This document shows positions 22,598 through 33,200 of a DNA stretch of 64,000 nucleotides, in pieces. Each line of letters starts with the position of its first letter. The first letter of the stretch is position 1. The notes beneath the pieces are model-generated. The model had not been told where the DNA came from, ran no database searches, and worked only from the letters and a program-made list of their open reading frames with translations. The DNA is taken from contig NZ_WHNY01000041.1 in the NCBI RefSeq assembly GCF_013141695.1, positions 94,810-158,809 on the forward strand, written 5' to 3'. The stretch is from Paenibacillus plantarum. Its GTDB lineage: Bacteria > Bacillota > Bacilli > Paenibacillales > NBRC-103111. The position numbers and the translations under genes are program-made.

Positions 22598-23239
22598 ATG
22601 ATGCGAATACTCGTCATGACAGCAGTTGTTCCTGAACGAGATGCCATACAGCGCGGTCTTGGTCAGGATAGCAGATTTGAATATGCTTTAGCCGGTGTGG
22701 GGCTTGCAGCAGCGGCGGTGAATGGTGCCGTTGAGCTTGCCAAAGCCGATTATGACTTATTGATTATCGCTGGTATTGCAGGTGGTTTCGTGGGACAAGC
22801 GGACATTGGCTCGCTTGTTATTGCGAGCGAAATCATCGCAGCCGATCTTGGCGTGGAGCTGCTGGATGGCTTCAGCAGCTTGGACGAGCTGGGCTTCGGC
22901 ACCACGCGCATCAGCGCGAATACCGAACTGGCCCAGCGTGTGACGGCGGCGCTGCAAGCCGCCGGTTTGCAGGCGCTAGCGGCGCCGGTGCTGACGGTGG
23001 CCACGGCCACCGGAACAGCGGCAACCGCCGCTGCGCTGGCTGCGCGCGTGCCTGGCGCTGCCGCCGAAGCCATGGAAGGCTTCGGCATAGCGACAGCTGC
23101 GCAGCAGCGCGGGGTGCCCGTGCTGGAGATCCGCGCGATCTCCAACGCGGTCGGCCCACGTGACCGAGACGCCTGGCGGATCGGTGATGCCTTGAAAGCT
23201 TTAGAAGCAGCAGGTTCAGTCTTAGCGGAGGTGCTTTAA
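22598..23239 (+). CDS. mqnB: Futalosine hydrolase
   Basis: A 213-residue nucleoside-hydrolase-fold enzyme that splits futalosine into hypoxanthine and dehypoxanthinyl futalosine in the alternative menaquinone pathway. The pattern is that of MqnB: ILVMTAVVPERDAIQRGL, GVGLAAAAVN, IIAGIAGGFVGQADIGSLVI, then AAAMEGFG-like (AAEAMEGFGIATAAQQRGVP) and EIRAISNAVGPRDRDAWRI. It overlaps nothing and is followed one base after its stop by mqnD. Either ATG at 22598 or 22601 may be used; AAAGGGGAAG lies just upstream. From about 22860 on the sequence is visibly GC-rich compared with the flanks. Confidence 0.9.
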   Translation: MMRILVMTAVVPERDAIQRGLGQDSRFEYALAGVGLAAAAVNGAVELAKADYDLLIIAGIAGGFVGQADIGSLVIASEIIAADLGVELLDGFSSLDELGFGTTRISANTELAQRVTAALQAAGLQALAAPVLTVATATGTAATAAALAARVPGAAAEAMEGFGIATAAQQRGVPVLEIRAISNAVGPRDRDAWRIGDALKALEAAGSVLAEVL

Positions 23240-23240
23240 C

Positions 23241-24083
23241 ATGAAAATAGCGTTCTCACCTTGTCCAAACGATACCTTTGTTTTCCATGCCTGGGCGCAT
23301 GGCTTAATTCCAGGTGCACCAGAACTCGATGTCCTCTACGCGGACATCGATATTACGAACCGTCTGGCTGCCGAAGGCACTGGTCCCGACGTGCTCAAAA
23401 TCTCCTACGCAGCCCTCCCATGGGTGCTGCAGGATTACGCCCTGCTGCCCTGCGGCGGCGCCTTGGGCAGAGGCTGCGGCCCGCTTGTGCTGACGCAGCC
23501 AAACGGCAATGCCACCCCCGACCCGGCTGCCCTTAGCGGCCGCCGAGTAGCCGTGCCAAGCGAACGCTCGACGGCGTACTTACTGTTCCGCCTATGGGCA
23601 GAACAGAACGTGCCTGGCGGCGTTGGCGAAATCGTGGTCATGCCGTTTCACGAGATCATGCCCGCCGTGCGGGACGGCCTCATCGATGCCGGCCTCGTTA
23701 TTCATGAAGCGCGGTTTACTTACCCGTCGTACGGGTTAGCGCTTCTAACAGATTTGGGCAGCTGGTGGGAGTCCGACACCGGGCTGCCAATCCCACTGGG
23801 CGCCATCATTGCGCGGCGCACCATGGATTTGAAGGCGCTCGCGGGCTGGGCTCGCGCCTCCGTTGAGTACGCGTGGGCGCATCCGGAAGCTTCGCGCGAC
23901 TATGTTATGCAGCATGCGCAAGAGATGGACCCGCAGGTCGCGCAGCAGCACATCGACCTATACGTCAACGAGTTCACCGCTGATCTCGGCGATAGCGGCT
24001 ATGGCGCTGTCTTAACCTTGCTCCAGCGGGCAGCGGAGACAGGTCTTGTGCCGCAGATGGATTATGCGGCTTTACTGAAATAG
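23241..24083 (+). CDS. mqnD: 1,4-dihydroxy-6-naphthoate synthase
   Basis: A 280-residue periplasmic-binding-protein-like enzyme that acts late in the futalosine pathway, converting cyclic dehypoxanthinyl futalosine to 1,4-dihydroxy-6-naphthoate. Recognised by the N-terminal IAFSPCPNDTFVFHAWAHG, DITNRLA, the LPCGGALGRGCGPL and VPSERSTAYLLFRLWAE segments, and DAGLVIHEARFTYPSYGL. It starts one base after mqnB, so the two are cotranscribed. The other pathway genes (mqnA, mqnC) are not in the window. The same GC-rich codon use as in the second half of mqnB is seen. Confidence 0.92.
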   Translation: MKIAFSPCPNDTFVFHAWAHGLIPGAPELDVLYADIDITNRLAAEGTGPDVLKISYAALPWVLQDYALLPCGGALGRGCGPLVLTQPNGNATPDPAALSGRRVAVPSERSTAYLLFRLWAEQNVPGGVGEIVVMPFHEIMPAVRDGLIDAGLVIHEARFTYPSYGLALLTDLGSWWESDTGLPIPLGAIIARRTMDLKALAGWARASVEYAWAHPEASRDYVMQHAQEMDPQVAQQHIDLYVNEFTADLGDSGYGAVLTLLQRAAETGLVPQMDYAALLK

Positions 24084-24098
24084 CATGGGTATGGAACT

Positions 24099-24145
24099 AG
24101 GCTGTCTTCCTCGTAGTTGAATCTACTTGGATAGACAGCCTTTTT
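24099..24145 (+). terminator. Terminator after mqnBD
   Basis: AGGCTGTCT pairs with AGACAGCCT across a loop of about 25 bases and is followed by TTTTT. Confidence 0.85.
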
Positions 24146-24302
24146 GTGTTCTTTGTATACTCACGTAGCTCCGCGCAATACTCCTCATTTACATTTTTTT
24201 ACACACTCAAATATAAAGTAAAGTTAAAGTAGATTTGTAGTCATCGAGCAATCATAATTGGCGTATGCAAGAACACTTAGGTTATGAGGTGAATGATTTA
24301 GC

Positions 24303-26060
24303 ATGCCAACGAAGCTATTTTTATCTTTACGGGGCAAGTTCATTATTTTATTTGCTTTGCTCATTACGGTTCCCTTCTTTATTAGCGGGTGGATTACCTA
24401 CTATCAATATATCTCGAATGTTGAAGAGGATTCCCGCAGATATACGCGCCAAATTATTGAGCAGGTCCACATTAATCTTGATCGATATATGAAGGACATG
24501 GATCGCATTACGATGGCGCCTTACTATAACCAAAACGTAATGAATATTCTGAGAAAGCACCCAAGGCAAAGTAACTCCGTATTTGTGACTTCCGATGAAT
24601 ACAGCAAGATGAATTTGATGATTTCTTCACTCACCTTTGATAGAAGTGAGATAAGGAGCATCTTAATTTTTGCGCTTGACGGGAACTTGTTTAGCAATCT
24701 GGAGACTACCATTGATCGTTACTGGGAAGCTTCAAGCAACCCGTGGATGGCAGATGTTCAGAAGGGGGACGGTTCAATTGTTATATTGCCGCCTCATGAC
24801 GCAGGCTACTATTTGGATGGCAAAGAAAGGGTCATTTCCATTGCACGTGTTGTTAGAGAAATCTCCACCAATGAATATTTGGGGATCGTGAAAGTTGATC
24901 TGACTGAGATGGGCTTCAAAAGCTTGTTAGATTCCACGAATTATAACGGCAAGAGTCAAATTTATATTTCGGATCGTAATGGTGTTGTGATCTACCCGAT
25001 TGATGGGGGGGATATGGATAGTTCATTGAGTTGGAAGGAAATTAACAACAGCAAAGAACAAATTTCGGCAAAAGTAAGCTCTGAATTTACGGGTATGCAA
25101 GTGACGGGCTTTATTCCGAAAAGTGAGGTGACCGCGGGGGCTCGCAAGCTAGTGAGGTCTACGATTATCGTTTCGGTTATTTCGATGCTAGTTGCTTACC
25201 TCCTAGCCGTTGTAGCTTCAAGCCGATTAGTGAAGCCTATTCGACATCTTCAGAAGAAAATGAAGAAGGTGCAGATGGGTGATTTCGGGGAACGAGCTGA
25301 AGTCGCCTCCCATGATGAAATTGGCCATCTGACAGGCGGCTTTAACATGATGGTAACAGAAATCGAGCGCCTGATTAAAGAGGTGTATGAAAGCAAGCTT
25401 CGTGAAAAGGATGCCCAGCTATCGACGCTCGAGAGTCAAATTAATCCCCATTTCATCTACAATACGCTGGAATCGATCAACCTGATGGCTCTGGAGTCGA
25501 ATCATCCTAAGCTATCAAGTGTTGTCGTCAGTTTAGGCAGGCTGCTGCGATTTACGGTAGATAAGGATGAGCGCCTTGTCTATCTGAAGGACGAGCTGCT
25601 ATTCGTGGAATCCTATATTCAGATTCAGTCGTATCGATTAGGTGGACAGCTTCAGATGGAGCTTGATGTCGACATGGGGCATGAGGAGTATCTCGTTCCC
25701 AAATTAATGCTTCAGCCTCTGATCGAAAATGTCATTGAGCATGCCATGGAAGAGGACCCTGTCATCGTCCGAATCGCCACATATGTAGAAGAGGATCACT
25801 TTGTCATCACTGTTTCAGACGATGGTAAGGGGATTAGCGAGGAAAGAATGAGGCAGGTAGAAGCTCATATCTACAAGGAAAGCAACGAACACGGCGCAAG
25901 GGATGGCTTCGGATTCAAGAAGAAAGGCTTCGCACTGCGAAATGTTCACTGGCGAATCCGACTATTGTTCGGACCGGAATATGGGTTGTTTTTGGATAAA
26001 ACCGATAGGCAGGGCACTCATTTTATTGTGAGAATTCCATTGCAGTGGGAAGGGGAATGA
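24303..26060 (+). CDS. YesM-type sensor histidine kinase
   Basis: A 585-residue membrane kinase. Membrane segment 1 is at about residues 10-30 (GKFIILFALLITVPFFISGW), followed by a large extracellular dCache-type sensor (to about 275), membrane segment 2 (VISMLVAYLLAVVASS), a HAMP linker (VKPIRHLQKKMKKVQMGDFG) and the His_kinase domain with the phosphoacceptor His in INPHFIYNTLESINLMAL. The ATPase domain has LQPLIENVIEHAM (N box), VSDDGKGIS and a GFGFKKKGFALRNVHWRI G2-like region. It is followed 3 bases later by its response regulator. Such pairs usually switch on a neighbouring sugar ABC importer, here the one at 26965-30252. Confidence 0.92.
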   Translation: MPTKLFLSLRGKFIILFALLITVPFFISGWITYYQYISNVEEDSRRYTRQIIEQVHINLDRYMKDMDRITMAPYYNQNVMNILRKHPRQSNSVFVTSDEYSKMNLMISSLTFDRSEIRSILIFALDGNLFSNLETTIDRYWEASSNPWMADVQKGDGSIVILPPHDAGYYLDGKERVISIARVVREISTNEYLGIVKVDLTEMGFKSLLDSTNYNGKSQIYISDRNGVVIYPIDGGDMDSSLSWKEINNSKEQISAKVSSEFTGMQVTGFIPKSEVTAGARKLVRSTIIVSVISMLVAYLLAVVASSRLVKPIRHLQKKMKKVQMGDFGERAEVASHDEIGHLTGGFNMMVTEIERLIKEVYESKLREKDAQLSTLESQINPHFIYNTLESINLMALESNHPKLSSVVVSLGRLLRFTVDKDERLVYLKDELLFVESYIQIQSYRLGGQLQMELDVDMGHEEYLVPKLMLQPLIENVIEHAMEEDPVIVRIATYVEEDHFVITVSDDGKGISEERMRQVEAHIYKESNEHGARDGFGFKKKGFALRNVHWRIRLLFGPEYGLFLDKTDRQGTHFIVRIPLQWEGE

Positions 26061-26063
26061 CCA

Positions 26064-26804
26064 ATGCTTCGAATTTTATTAGTTGAGGATGAGATTAATC
26101 TTCGGAATGGTTTTCGTCATTTACTTGAGTATATCATAGGCGGCGTTCAGGTAGTTGGGGGAATGTCCAATGGTGTGGAAGCGATTGAATGGCTGAAAAC
26201 AAATACGACAGATGCCGTCATTACGGATATCCGTATGAAGGAAATGAACGGGATTGAGATGATGCGGAGGCTTAGTGACCAATACCCTGAACTGCCAGTT
26301 GTCATCGTTAGCGGGTACAGTGATTTTGAATATGCACGGGACGCACTAAGGTATCATGCTGCTGATTATTTATTGAAGCCTGTAGACAAGGCCGAACTAG
26401 CCATTGTTATAGATCGATTAAAGAAGGAGCTTCTCAAAAATAATCCCCTGCAAGCCGAAATTGCCACTTCTGCAAAGGAAGGGCAAGAGGAGCGGCAAAT
26501 CATAAGAAAAGTTAAGGAGCTTATCGATAGTCATCTAGATCAGAACATCTCACTGCAATACTTGGCTGATCAGGTTTTCTTAAACCATAGATATTTGTCC
26601 GCATTGTTCAAGTCGGAAACGGGACAGAACCTATCGGAATACTTGACGCAGCGCCGAATAGAGAAGGCCAAGCAGCTATTAAAGACGACACATATGAAGG
26701 TTCAAGACATCGGAAGAATGTCGGGATATCCCAATGGCAAGTATTTCATGTCATTATTTAAGCAGGTCGTTGGGTTAACGCCATCAGAATTTCGAGACCA
26801 ATAG
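26064..26804 (+). CDS. YesN-type response regulator with AraC DNA-binding domain
   Basis: A 246-residue regulator: receiver domain at residues 1-125 (RILLVEDEINLRNGF, phosphoacceptor Asp55 in VITDIRMKEMNG, switch Ser/Lys in VIVSGYSDFEYARDAL and DYLLKPVDK) and AraC-type double helix-turn-helix at about 150-246 (SLQYLADQVFLNHRYLSALF, GRMSGYPNGKYFMSLFKQVV). It is shorter than typical YesN proteins, since the middle helical region between the receiver and DNA-binding domains is only about 20 residues long. It pairs with the kinase upstream and most likely activates the sugar importer operon downstream. Confidence 0.92.
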   Translation: MLRILLVEDEINLRNGFRHLLEYIIGGVQVVGGMSNGVEAIEWLKTNTTDAVITDIRMKEMNGIEMMRRLSDQYPELPVVIVSGYSDFEYARDALRYHAADYLLKPVDKAELAIVIDRLKKELLKNNPLQAEIATSAKEGQEERQIIRKVKELIDSHLDQNISLQYLADQVFLNHRYLSALFKSETGQNLSEYLTQRRIEKAKQLLKTTHMKVQDIGRMSGYPNGKYFMSLFKQVVGLTPSEFRDQ

Positions 26805-26898
26805 GAGTACGAATATTCATGCAGATTTTAAAACCAATATCGATACAATTCGAACCTATTCTGAATTTTAGGCCATAAAAGAGCGGGTTCGTTTTCTT

Positions 26899-26923
26899 TA
26901 TAATAAAGTTTGTAAACGTTTCA
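26899..26923 (+). promoter_or_regulatory. -10 element and cre-like palindrome before the sugar-binding protein gene
   Basis: A perfect TATAAT lies at 26899-26904 and TGTAAACGTTTCA at 26911-26923, just past the expected transcription start. The palindrome AAACGTTT inside it resembles catabolite-responsive (CcpA, cre) and LacI-type operators, although the spacing between TG and CA is one base short of the cre consensus. A weak TTCGTT-like -35 precedes. Placement at the start site would give repression. Confidence 0.5.
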
Positions 26924-26964
26924 CTGAAGCGGTTACATAATACAAATTAAAGGGGAACCCGAAT

Positions 26965-28284
26965 ATGAATAAAAAGTTTAGCTTACTTATGGGCACGCTG
27001 CTAGTCACAACATCAGTAGTAACTGCCTGCGGTACCAAAACAGATACGCCGGCAGCAACCGGAGCTGCAACAGCACCAAGTTCGTCAACAGAGGTGAAGG
27101 CGCAGAAGCCTGTTACACTGAAATTCAGTATATGGGGCAACGATACCCACAAGAAAATGTATGAGGATATGATTGCTAAATATAAAGAGAGTAACCCGAA
27201 CATCAGCGTGGAGATTACGATCATTCCTTTTGCTGACTACCAGCAGAAACTATCGATCATGCAAGCATCGAATTCAGCTCCAGACGTCGCATGGCTCGCA
27301 GAACGTATGATTCCGCAATTCATTCAGGGCGGTCAGCTTCTTGAAGTAACTTCTTTGAAAGCGGATACGGCGTATAAATTTGATGAGGTATATCCGACAA
27401 CGCTTGAATTGTTAACCAAAGACAGTAAAATCTATGGCATTCCATTTTCTACACCTACATCGATGATCTACTACAACAAAACGATGTTCAAAGCAAAAGG
27501 ACTGGCAACGCCAACTGAGCTGTATAAGCAAGGGAAATGGAACTATGAGGAGTTCCTCAAAGCGGCCAAGACATTAGCTGACCCTGGAAAGGGTGTATAT
27601 GGAACGAATTTTGTACGCAATGGCTGGACCAACTGGCCGGATGCCCTGCAAACCGTATTTAATTCATACGGTGCCGAACTGTTAAGCAAAGATGGTGCGA
27701 AGTTTACTTTGAACTCCAAAGAGGGCGAGCAGGCGCTTCAGTTGTATTCGGATATGATCTTCAAGGATAAAGTGCATCCGAAGCCAGGGGATCAAACGAC
27801 GTTCGACACGGGGAAAATTGCCATGCAAAAGGAATTGTTCAGCTATATGGGTAAAGCTAAGGCGATCAAAGACTTCGAGTGGGATATCGCGCCATTGCCT
27901 CAGGGACCTAAAGGTGCGGGCACTACAATGGGATATGCTGGCGTTGTCGTTATGAAGGACAGTAAATTCCCGAAAGAAGCAACAGACTTCTTAAAATATA
28001 TTACGAATAATGAGAATATGAACATTACGAGCCAATATTTCGTGCCAAGCCGCAAGTCGATTTTGGAATCGGAATCATTCCTGAAGCAAGGGCCATCACC
28101 TGAGAGTGTGAAGCTTGCCGTCATCGATCAAATGGTAGGCGCTACTACGTTGCCAGCTCACAAAAATTGGCAGCAAATTGATACCAAGATGCAAACGATT
28201 CTTGATTTGCTCTATGCGCAGTCGGGTACGGTGAAGGATGTATTGACCAAAGCCGAAAGTGAAGTAAGCCCGTTGCTCAAATAA
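26965..28284 (+). CDS. Sugar ABC transporter substrate-binding lipoprotein
   Basis: A 439-residue family 1 solute-binding protein. The signal sequence ends in a lipobox (SVVTAC, Cys22), followed by a Thr/Ala-rich linker and the mature domain starting with VTLKFSIWGNDTHKKMYEDM. Typical features include QASNSAPDVAWLAERMIPQF, YGIPFSTPTSMIYYNKTMF and the MGYAGVVVMKDSKFPKEATDF stretch near the C-terminal lobe. It binds an oligosaccharide or sugar outside the membrane for the two permeases encoded next. GAAAGGGGAACCCGAAT... precedes the ATG. The substrate cannot be told from the sequence; the neighbouring propeller/SLH protein suggests a plant- or polysaccharide-derived sugar. Confidence 0.92.
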   Translation: MNKKFSLLMGTLLVTTSVVTACGTKTDTPAATGAATAPSSSTEVKAQKPVTLKFSIWGNDTHKKMYEDMIAKYKESNPNISVEITIIPFADYQQKLSIMQASNSAPDVAWLAERMIPQFIQGGQLLEVTSLKADTAYKFDEVYPTTLELLTKDSKIYGIPFSTPTSMIYYNKTMFKAKGLATPTELYKQGKWNYEEFLKAAKTLADPGKGVYGTNFVRNGWTNWPDALQTVFNSYGAELLSKDGAKFTLNSKEGEQALQLYSDMIFKDKVHPKPGDQTTFDTGKIAMQKELFSYMGKAKAIKDFEWDIAPLPQGPKGAGTTMGYAGVVVMKDSKFPKEATDFLKYITNNENMNITSQYFVPSRKSILESESFLKQGPSPESVKLAVIDQMVGATTLPAHKNWQQIDTKMQTILDLLYAQSGTVKDVLTKAESEVSPLLK

Positions 28285-28463
28285 AGAAACGTCACGGTAG
28301 TGGAGAAGTTAGAGGAGAAGGAAGGTCTGACCGCGAGTGATGACCGGATTCTGACTAGATGCCTGAGCATGAGTCACATCCCTTTTACTCGAAGCTTCTT
28401 GCACTGCTATGGATTTCGTGCGCTTATGGATCGAATAACTTACAGAGAACGGAGAGAAACAAC

Positions 28464-29420
28464 ATGGATTCCGCAGGTGCGAAATTGACCCCATCCCTGC
28501 AGACAGGGCAACCCGTTTCCATCAGGAAACGTGCCAAGAGCCGCCTTGCTTCAAGTGGGGCATGGTATGCATACTTATTTATTTCTCCGATGGTACTCGG
28601 ATATATCATCTTCTTATTGATTCCAATTGTGGCTGCATTTGGCATGAGCTTCACCAATTACTCTCTCCTTCACGATACGGAATATGTAGGGTTGGATAAC
28701 TACGAGAAAGCATTTCTGAACGACCCTTTATTTTGGAAGACGGTTTGGAACACATTGTACTTTTCGGCGGGGCTCATTCCCTTGAATTTGATGCTCGCGC
28801 TTGGTTTAGCACTTCTGTTAAATAGAAAAATACCAGGAATCAGCCTGTTTCGAACCGCTATATTCACGCCGGTAGTGACTTCGATCGTCGTATGGGCGAT
28901 TGTGTGGAAATACATTTTTGCGACGGATGCTGGCTTGATCAATCAAATACTGCTGTTATTTAACATACAGGGACCCGCATGGCTTTACAATTTTGGCTTG
29001 GCGATGCCAGTAGTTATTGTAGTTAGCGTATTGAAGAATGTAGGTCTGAATATGGTGATTTTCCTTGCTGCGTTGCAGGAGGTTCCCAAAATGTACTACG
29101 AAGCTGCCAAGATTGACGGAGCCTCGCGCATGAGAACCTTCTGGAATATCACCTTCCCGATGATCTCACCAGCGTTTTTCCTGGCGCTTATCCTAACCTT
29201 AATCGGTTCGCTGAAGGTATTCTCCCAAATCCAAGTCATGACGGACGGTGGTCCAGGGACTAGCACCTATGTGCTTGTGTACTATATTTATCAGCAGGCG
29301 TTTAAGCAATTTGAATTCGGTTACGCATCTTCAATCGCTTTCATTTTGTTTTTCCTAGTGCTGATCTTGACCATCGTGCAATGGAATATGAGAAAGAGGT
29401 GGGTGCATCATGAACAATAA
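28464..29420 (+). CDS. Sugar ABC transporter permease (UgpA/LplB-like)
   Basis: A 318-residue inner-membrane permease with six hydrophobic segments (first: YLFISPMVLGYIIFLLIPIV; LILTLIGSL and FILFFLVLILTIVQW near the end). The cytoplasmic EAA loop that contacts the ATPase is EAAKIDGASRMRTFWNITFP. ATG at 28464 is chosen because GGAGAG lies 7 bases upstream; the frame extends to 28359 without support. The 179 bases between the binding-protein gene and this start carry no recognised gene or terminator. The end overlaps the next permease by 11 bases. Confidence 0.92.
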   Translation: MDSAGAKLTPSLQTGQPVSIRKRAKSRLASSGAWYAYLFISPMVLGYIIFLLIPIVAAFGMSFTNYSLLHDTEYVGLDNYEKAFLNDPLFWKTVWNTLYFSAGLIPLNLMLALGLALLLNRKIPGISLFRTAIFTPVVTSIVVWAIVWKYIFATDAGLINQILLLFNIQGPAWLYNFGLAMPVVIVVSVLKNVGLNMVIFLAALQEVPKMYYEAAKIDGASRMRTFWNITFPMISPAFFLALILTLIGSLKVFSQIQVMTDGGPGTSTYVLVYYIYQQAFKQFEFGYASSIAFILFFLVLILTIVQWNMRKRWVHHEQ

Positions 29421-30252
29421 CCAACAGGGTATACTTCGAAACCTGCCTATTTATACAGCGCTTTCCCTTATATCACTCGTTATCTTGTTTCCATTCCTGT
29501 GGATGATCACGACTTCACTTAAGGATCCGACTAAAATATTTCTGTTTCCGCCGCAATGGATTCCTGATCCCATTTCTTGGTCCAATTTTAAGCAGGTTTT
29601 CGTTAAACAGCCTGAGTTTCCTCTTTATTTCTTCAATAGCGCTTATATAGCCATCGTGGTTACCATAGCTACTTGCTTGTTTGCGGCACTGGCTGGGTAT
29701 GCGTTTGGCAAGATGAATTTTCGTTTCAAAAATATCATCTTCCTCATCCTCCTGACCGGCATGATGATTCCGACGGAAGTAACGGCGATTCCGATGTTCG
29801 TGTGGATGTCTAAGCTGCATCTGACCGACACACACTTCCCGTTAATTGTTCCTTCCGTATTAGGTGCAGGCGGAATATTCGGCGTATTTTTACTTCGCCA
29901 ATTTTTCATCATGGTACCCGATGAGCTGGAGGAAGCGGCGAAAATTGATGGCTGCACACCGTGGACAACATTCTGGCGTATCATGCTGCCGCTTTCTACG
30001 CCGGCGTTATCCACGCTCGCTATTTTTACATTTCTTCACAGCTGGGATAACTATTTCGATCCATTAATCTACATTAGCGATAATAAATTATTTACTTTAC
30101 CTGTTGGACTCAAGTTATTCACGGATACGGCAGGGACAGATTGGCACTTATTGATGGCAGCCTCCGTTATGGCGACTGTTCCCCTATTGCTTGTGTTCTT
30201 TATCGCCCAGAAGCGATTTATCGAAGGTGTAGCATTGACTGGTTTGAAATAA
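29410..30252 (+). CDS. Sugar ABC transporter permease (AraQ/UgpE-like)
   Basis: A 280-residue second permease with six hydrophobic segments, starting with IYTALSLISLVILFPFLWMITTSLK. The EAA motif is EEAAKIDGCTPWTTFWRIMLP. It forms a heterodimer with the preceding permease. No ATP-binding subunit is encoded in this cluster, so the importer probably uses a shared MsmX-type ATPase, as is common for sugar importers in Bacillales. It is followed 39 bases later by the large secreted protein. Confidence 0.92.
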   Translation: MNNNQQGILRNLPIYTALSLISLVILFPFLWMITTSLKDPTKIFLFPPQWIPDPISWSNFKQVFVKQPEFPLYFFNSAYIAIVVTIATCLFAALAGYAFGKMNFRFKNIIFLILLTGMMIPTEVTAIPMFVWMSKLHLTDTHFPLIVPSVLGAGGIFGVFLLRQFFIMVPDELEEAAKIDGCTPWTTFWRIMLPLSTPALSTLAIFTFLHSWDNYFDPLIYISDNKLFTLPVGLKLFTDTAGTDWHLLMAASVMATVPLLLVFFIAQKRFIEGVALTGLK

Positions 30253-30291
30253 GTAGAGAAGACAATCTACCATTAAAAAGGAGCAAGACTG

Positions 30292-33200
30292 ATGCTAAAA
30301 AAAGCGATAGCCAGTTTGATATGTTTTATCATGGTGCTGAGCATTGTAGTCGTTGTTAAACCTAAACCTGCATCCGCTTTAGCGGGTTTTCCAATTTTCA
30401 AATATCAGGGGCAAGTCTTGGATCCACTGAAATTAAAGTATAATCCGACAGACGAGATTATATTTCCGCAGGTTATTAACGCGAGGGAACATATCGCGAA
30501 TCCGTTAGGCAATTATTATTTGTACTATGCTCCTCACGATGCGCCAGGAGGAATTAATCTGGCTTATTCCGATTCCTTGGACGGGCCCTGGACGGAATAC
30601 GAAGCTAACCCGTTAATTTCCAATGTTTGGTCTCCTAATTACAGTGTGTCGCATGTGTCCTCACCATATATGATATGGAACGATGCAGCACAGAAATATT
30701 ACATGTATTACCATGGGGAAAATACGACGACAAGGGTTGCCTCAACCTTAGACGGCATCAACTTTACGTATGAGCAAAAAGCGCTTGGCACTAGTGATTT
30801 TGTTGGCTTGATGGAAACCTCCTATGCCAAGGTGTTCAAGTACACGATTCCCTCCAAAAATAATACTTACATCATGCTGCTGATGGGTAATACCACAGCG
30901 AATAAAAGAAACATTTATCTGGCATGGTCGAATGATGGTCTCAACTGGACAACACAAAAGAATCCATTGATTACTTCCAATGCATCTGAAGGAACCAACT
31001 TGTCCGGTCCCACTTATTTTCCATGGAATGGCAAGCATTATGTAGCTTACCATGCGTCTTCGGGCAATGTGCATATTACCGAGGTTGGTGCTAATTTTGA
31101 CCTGGAGAATCATCTGGGCATACTGCATGACTCTGATGACGTGATTGACCGGGGACGAACAGCCTCGGCTAACTTTGTATATGACGGCGAAGACTTATAC
31201 ATGTTCTATGAGCAGGGCGACCGATTAGGCGGGGTGCTTGCCTATGCCAAGATGGACCCGAATGCAGTTGAGCCTATAGACGAGATACCTCCACTGCCGC
31301 CAGGCCCATTCAAATATTTTAATGACGATATGAATAAGTATTCACGAGGCTGGTCCAAATTGGTCAATGGCCCTGGTTCCGTAACGCAGGACAGCGGGAA
31401 TGTGAAAATTATAGACGCGAGCACCGGTTTTTCAACGTATTTACTGAAATCCGATTTCACACCTATGGTGGGAGCCTTCACTGTAGAGTATAGAGCCAAG
31501 GTAAATGCGGCAAACACCATAAACGAATTTACAATCAGAAGTGGAAATTATCAGATTGGACTTTATTTAAAGTATGGCGCACAAGGTACGGCACAAAATA
31601 AAGCGAGCAGCCCAACAAAGACAACTACTTTGGATACAACCGTGTATCATGATTACAGAGTAGTTGTTCACGCTAATTATACCTATGACTTATACATTGA
31701 CGGTCAACTAGCCTGGGCTGGAGCAGCCAGTTTAGGTACCGGCGGCAATGTGATGAAAATTGGCGGAGACACGTCTCCGATCGCTGATATTACATTGGAT
31801 CATGTCAAAATGGGCAGTGGAGAAATCATTCCAGGAACAGCGGTTATTAATGCGGTATCACCCGTGGACGTGAATACGTATGTCAACGTTGCTCCAACAT
31901 TGCCTTCAACCGTTTCTGTTACGTATAGTGACGAGTCGGTCGAAACGCTGCCAGTTACGTGGGACAGCCTAACACCTGTTCAATATGCGGCAGAAGGTAC
32001 CTTTACTTTACAAGGAACTGTAGCGGGGACAGCCATACGAGCGGAGGCGCATATCACAGTAGGAGCTAGTCCGGCTGCTATTGTCAGCTTCGAGCCTAAA
32101 TTGGTTACGACCGCTGTAGGTACAGCGCCAGTATTGCCTACTCAGGTGACTGCCGTGTATGATAATCAGTCTCAAAAATCACACCCTGTCATCTGGGATA
32201 CTGTGGCACCCTCGCAATATGCGCAGGCAGGAAGCTTTGTTGTGTATGGTTCAGTAGAGGGGACAGATGTGAGAGCGGTGGCTCAAGTCACAGTTAATCC
32301 TAACCCAGTGATTGTTAGTATCCATCCGATTGGGGTGTTAACAACGAAAGGCATAGCTCCAGAGCTTCCTACAGTAGTAACAGTCGTGTATGATGATCAA
32401 TCTACTTCATCGCAGTCCGTTACATGGGATTTCGTGGAGGCTTCCCAGTATGCTGGGGCAGGCTCGTTTGTCGTAAATGGGGATGTCGCAGGCACAAGCA
32501 TTCGTGCAGTAGCGAATATTACGGTAACGGAAATTCCGGCTGTTATTTTAGCGATAGAGCCTGTTGCCGTAAGCACGACAACCGGGATAGCGCCGATATT
32601 ACCGACGGTTGTAACGGCCGTATATGATAATCAGCTAACCTCACAGCTTCAGGTTGTTTGGGACAACATCGCTCCAAAGCTTTATGCACAAGTAGGTGCC
32701 TTTGTAGTTCAAGGATCAGTATCCGGAACTGCGCTGCAAGCGACTGCGAATATAACGGTGACAGCCAGTAAAGACAATGGGGGAAACACGGATGATGGCA
32801 CGGACAATACGTCTAACGGATCGGGTAGCGGCGGCGGTATCATAACTGTACCTGTCAAAGAAGAGCCCAAGGATCCGAATACATCTACAGTTACCATCCA
32901 AGATCTAGACATGGTTAACGCCATTGAGGGAGCTACGAACGGAACGATAAGCTTAAGCGTTCCAGCAGAGTCGACAACGAAGAAGCTTGTCATACAAGTT
33001 CCCGTTGCGTTGCTGAACAAAGCGGATGCAAGCCAAGTGAAACAGATCGCATTCCATGCAGGGACCTCTAAGGTCATCCTACCTATTCAAGCATTGAAGC
33101 AACAGGCAGGGACAGATGCGAAGAATATTCAGGTTGTCGTAACGAACGTTGAACAAGGAGTGCTTTCCGAACAGGTAAGGCAGTCCATTGGGAGCGGCAG

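Noticed and set aside
28300..28463. Small gene between the binding protein and first permease
   Set aside because: Frames on both strands lack ribosome sites and run into the permease gene; no family likeness.
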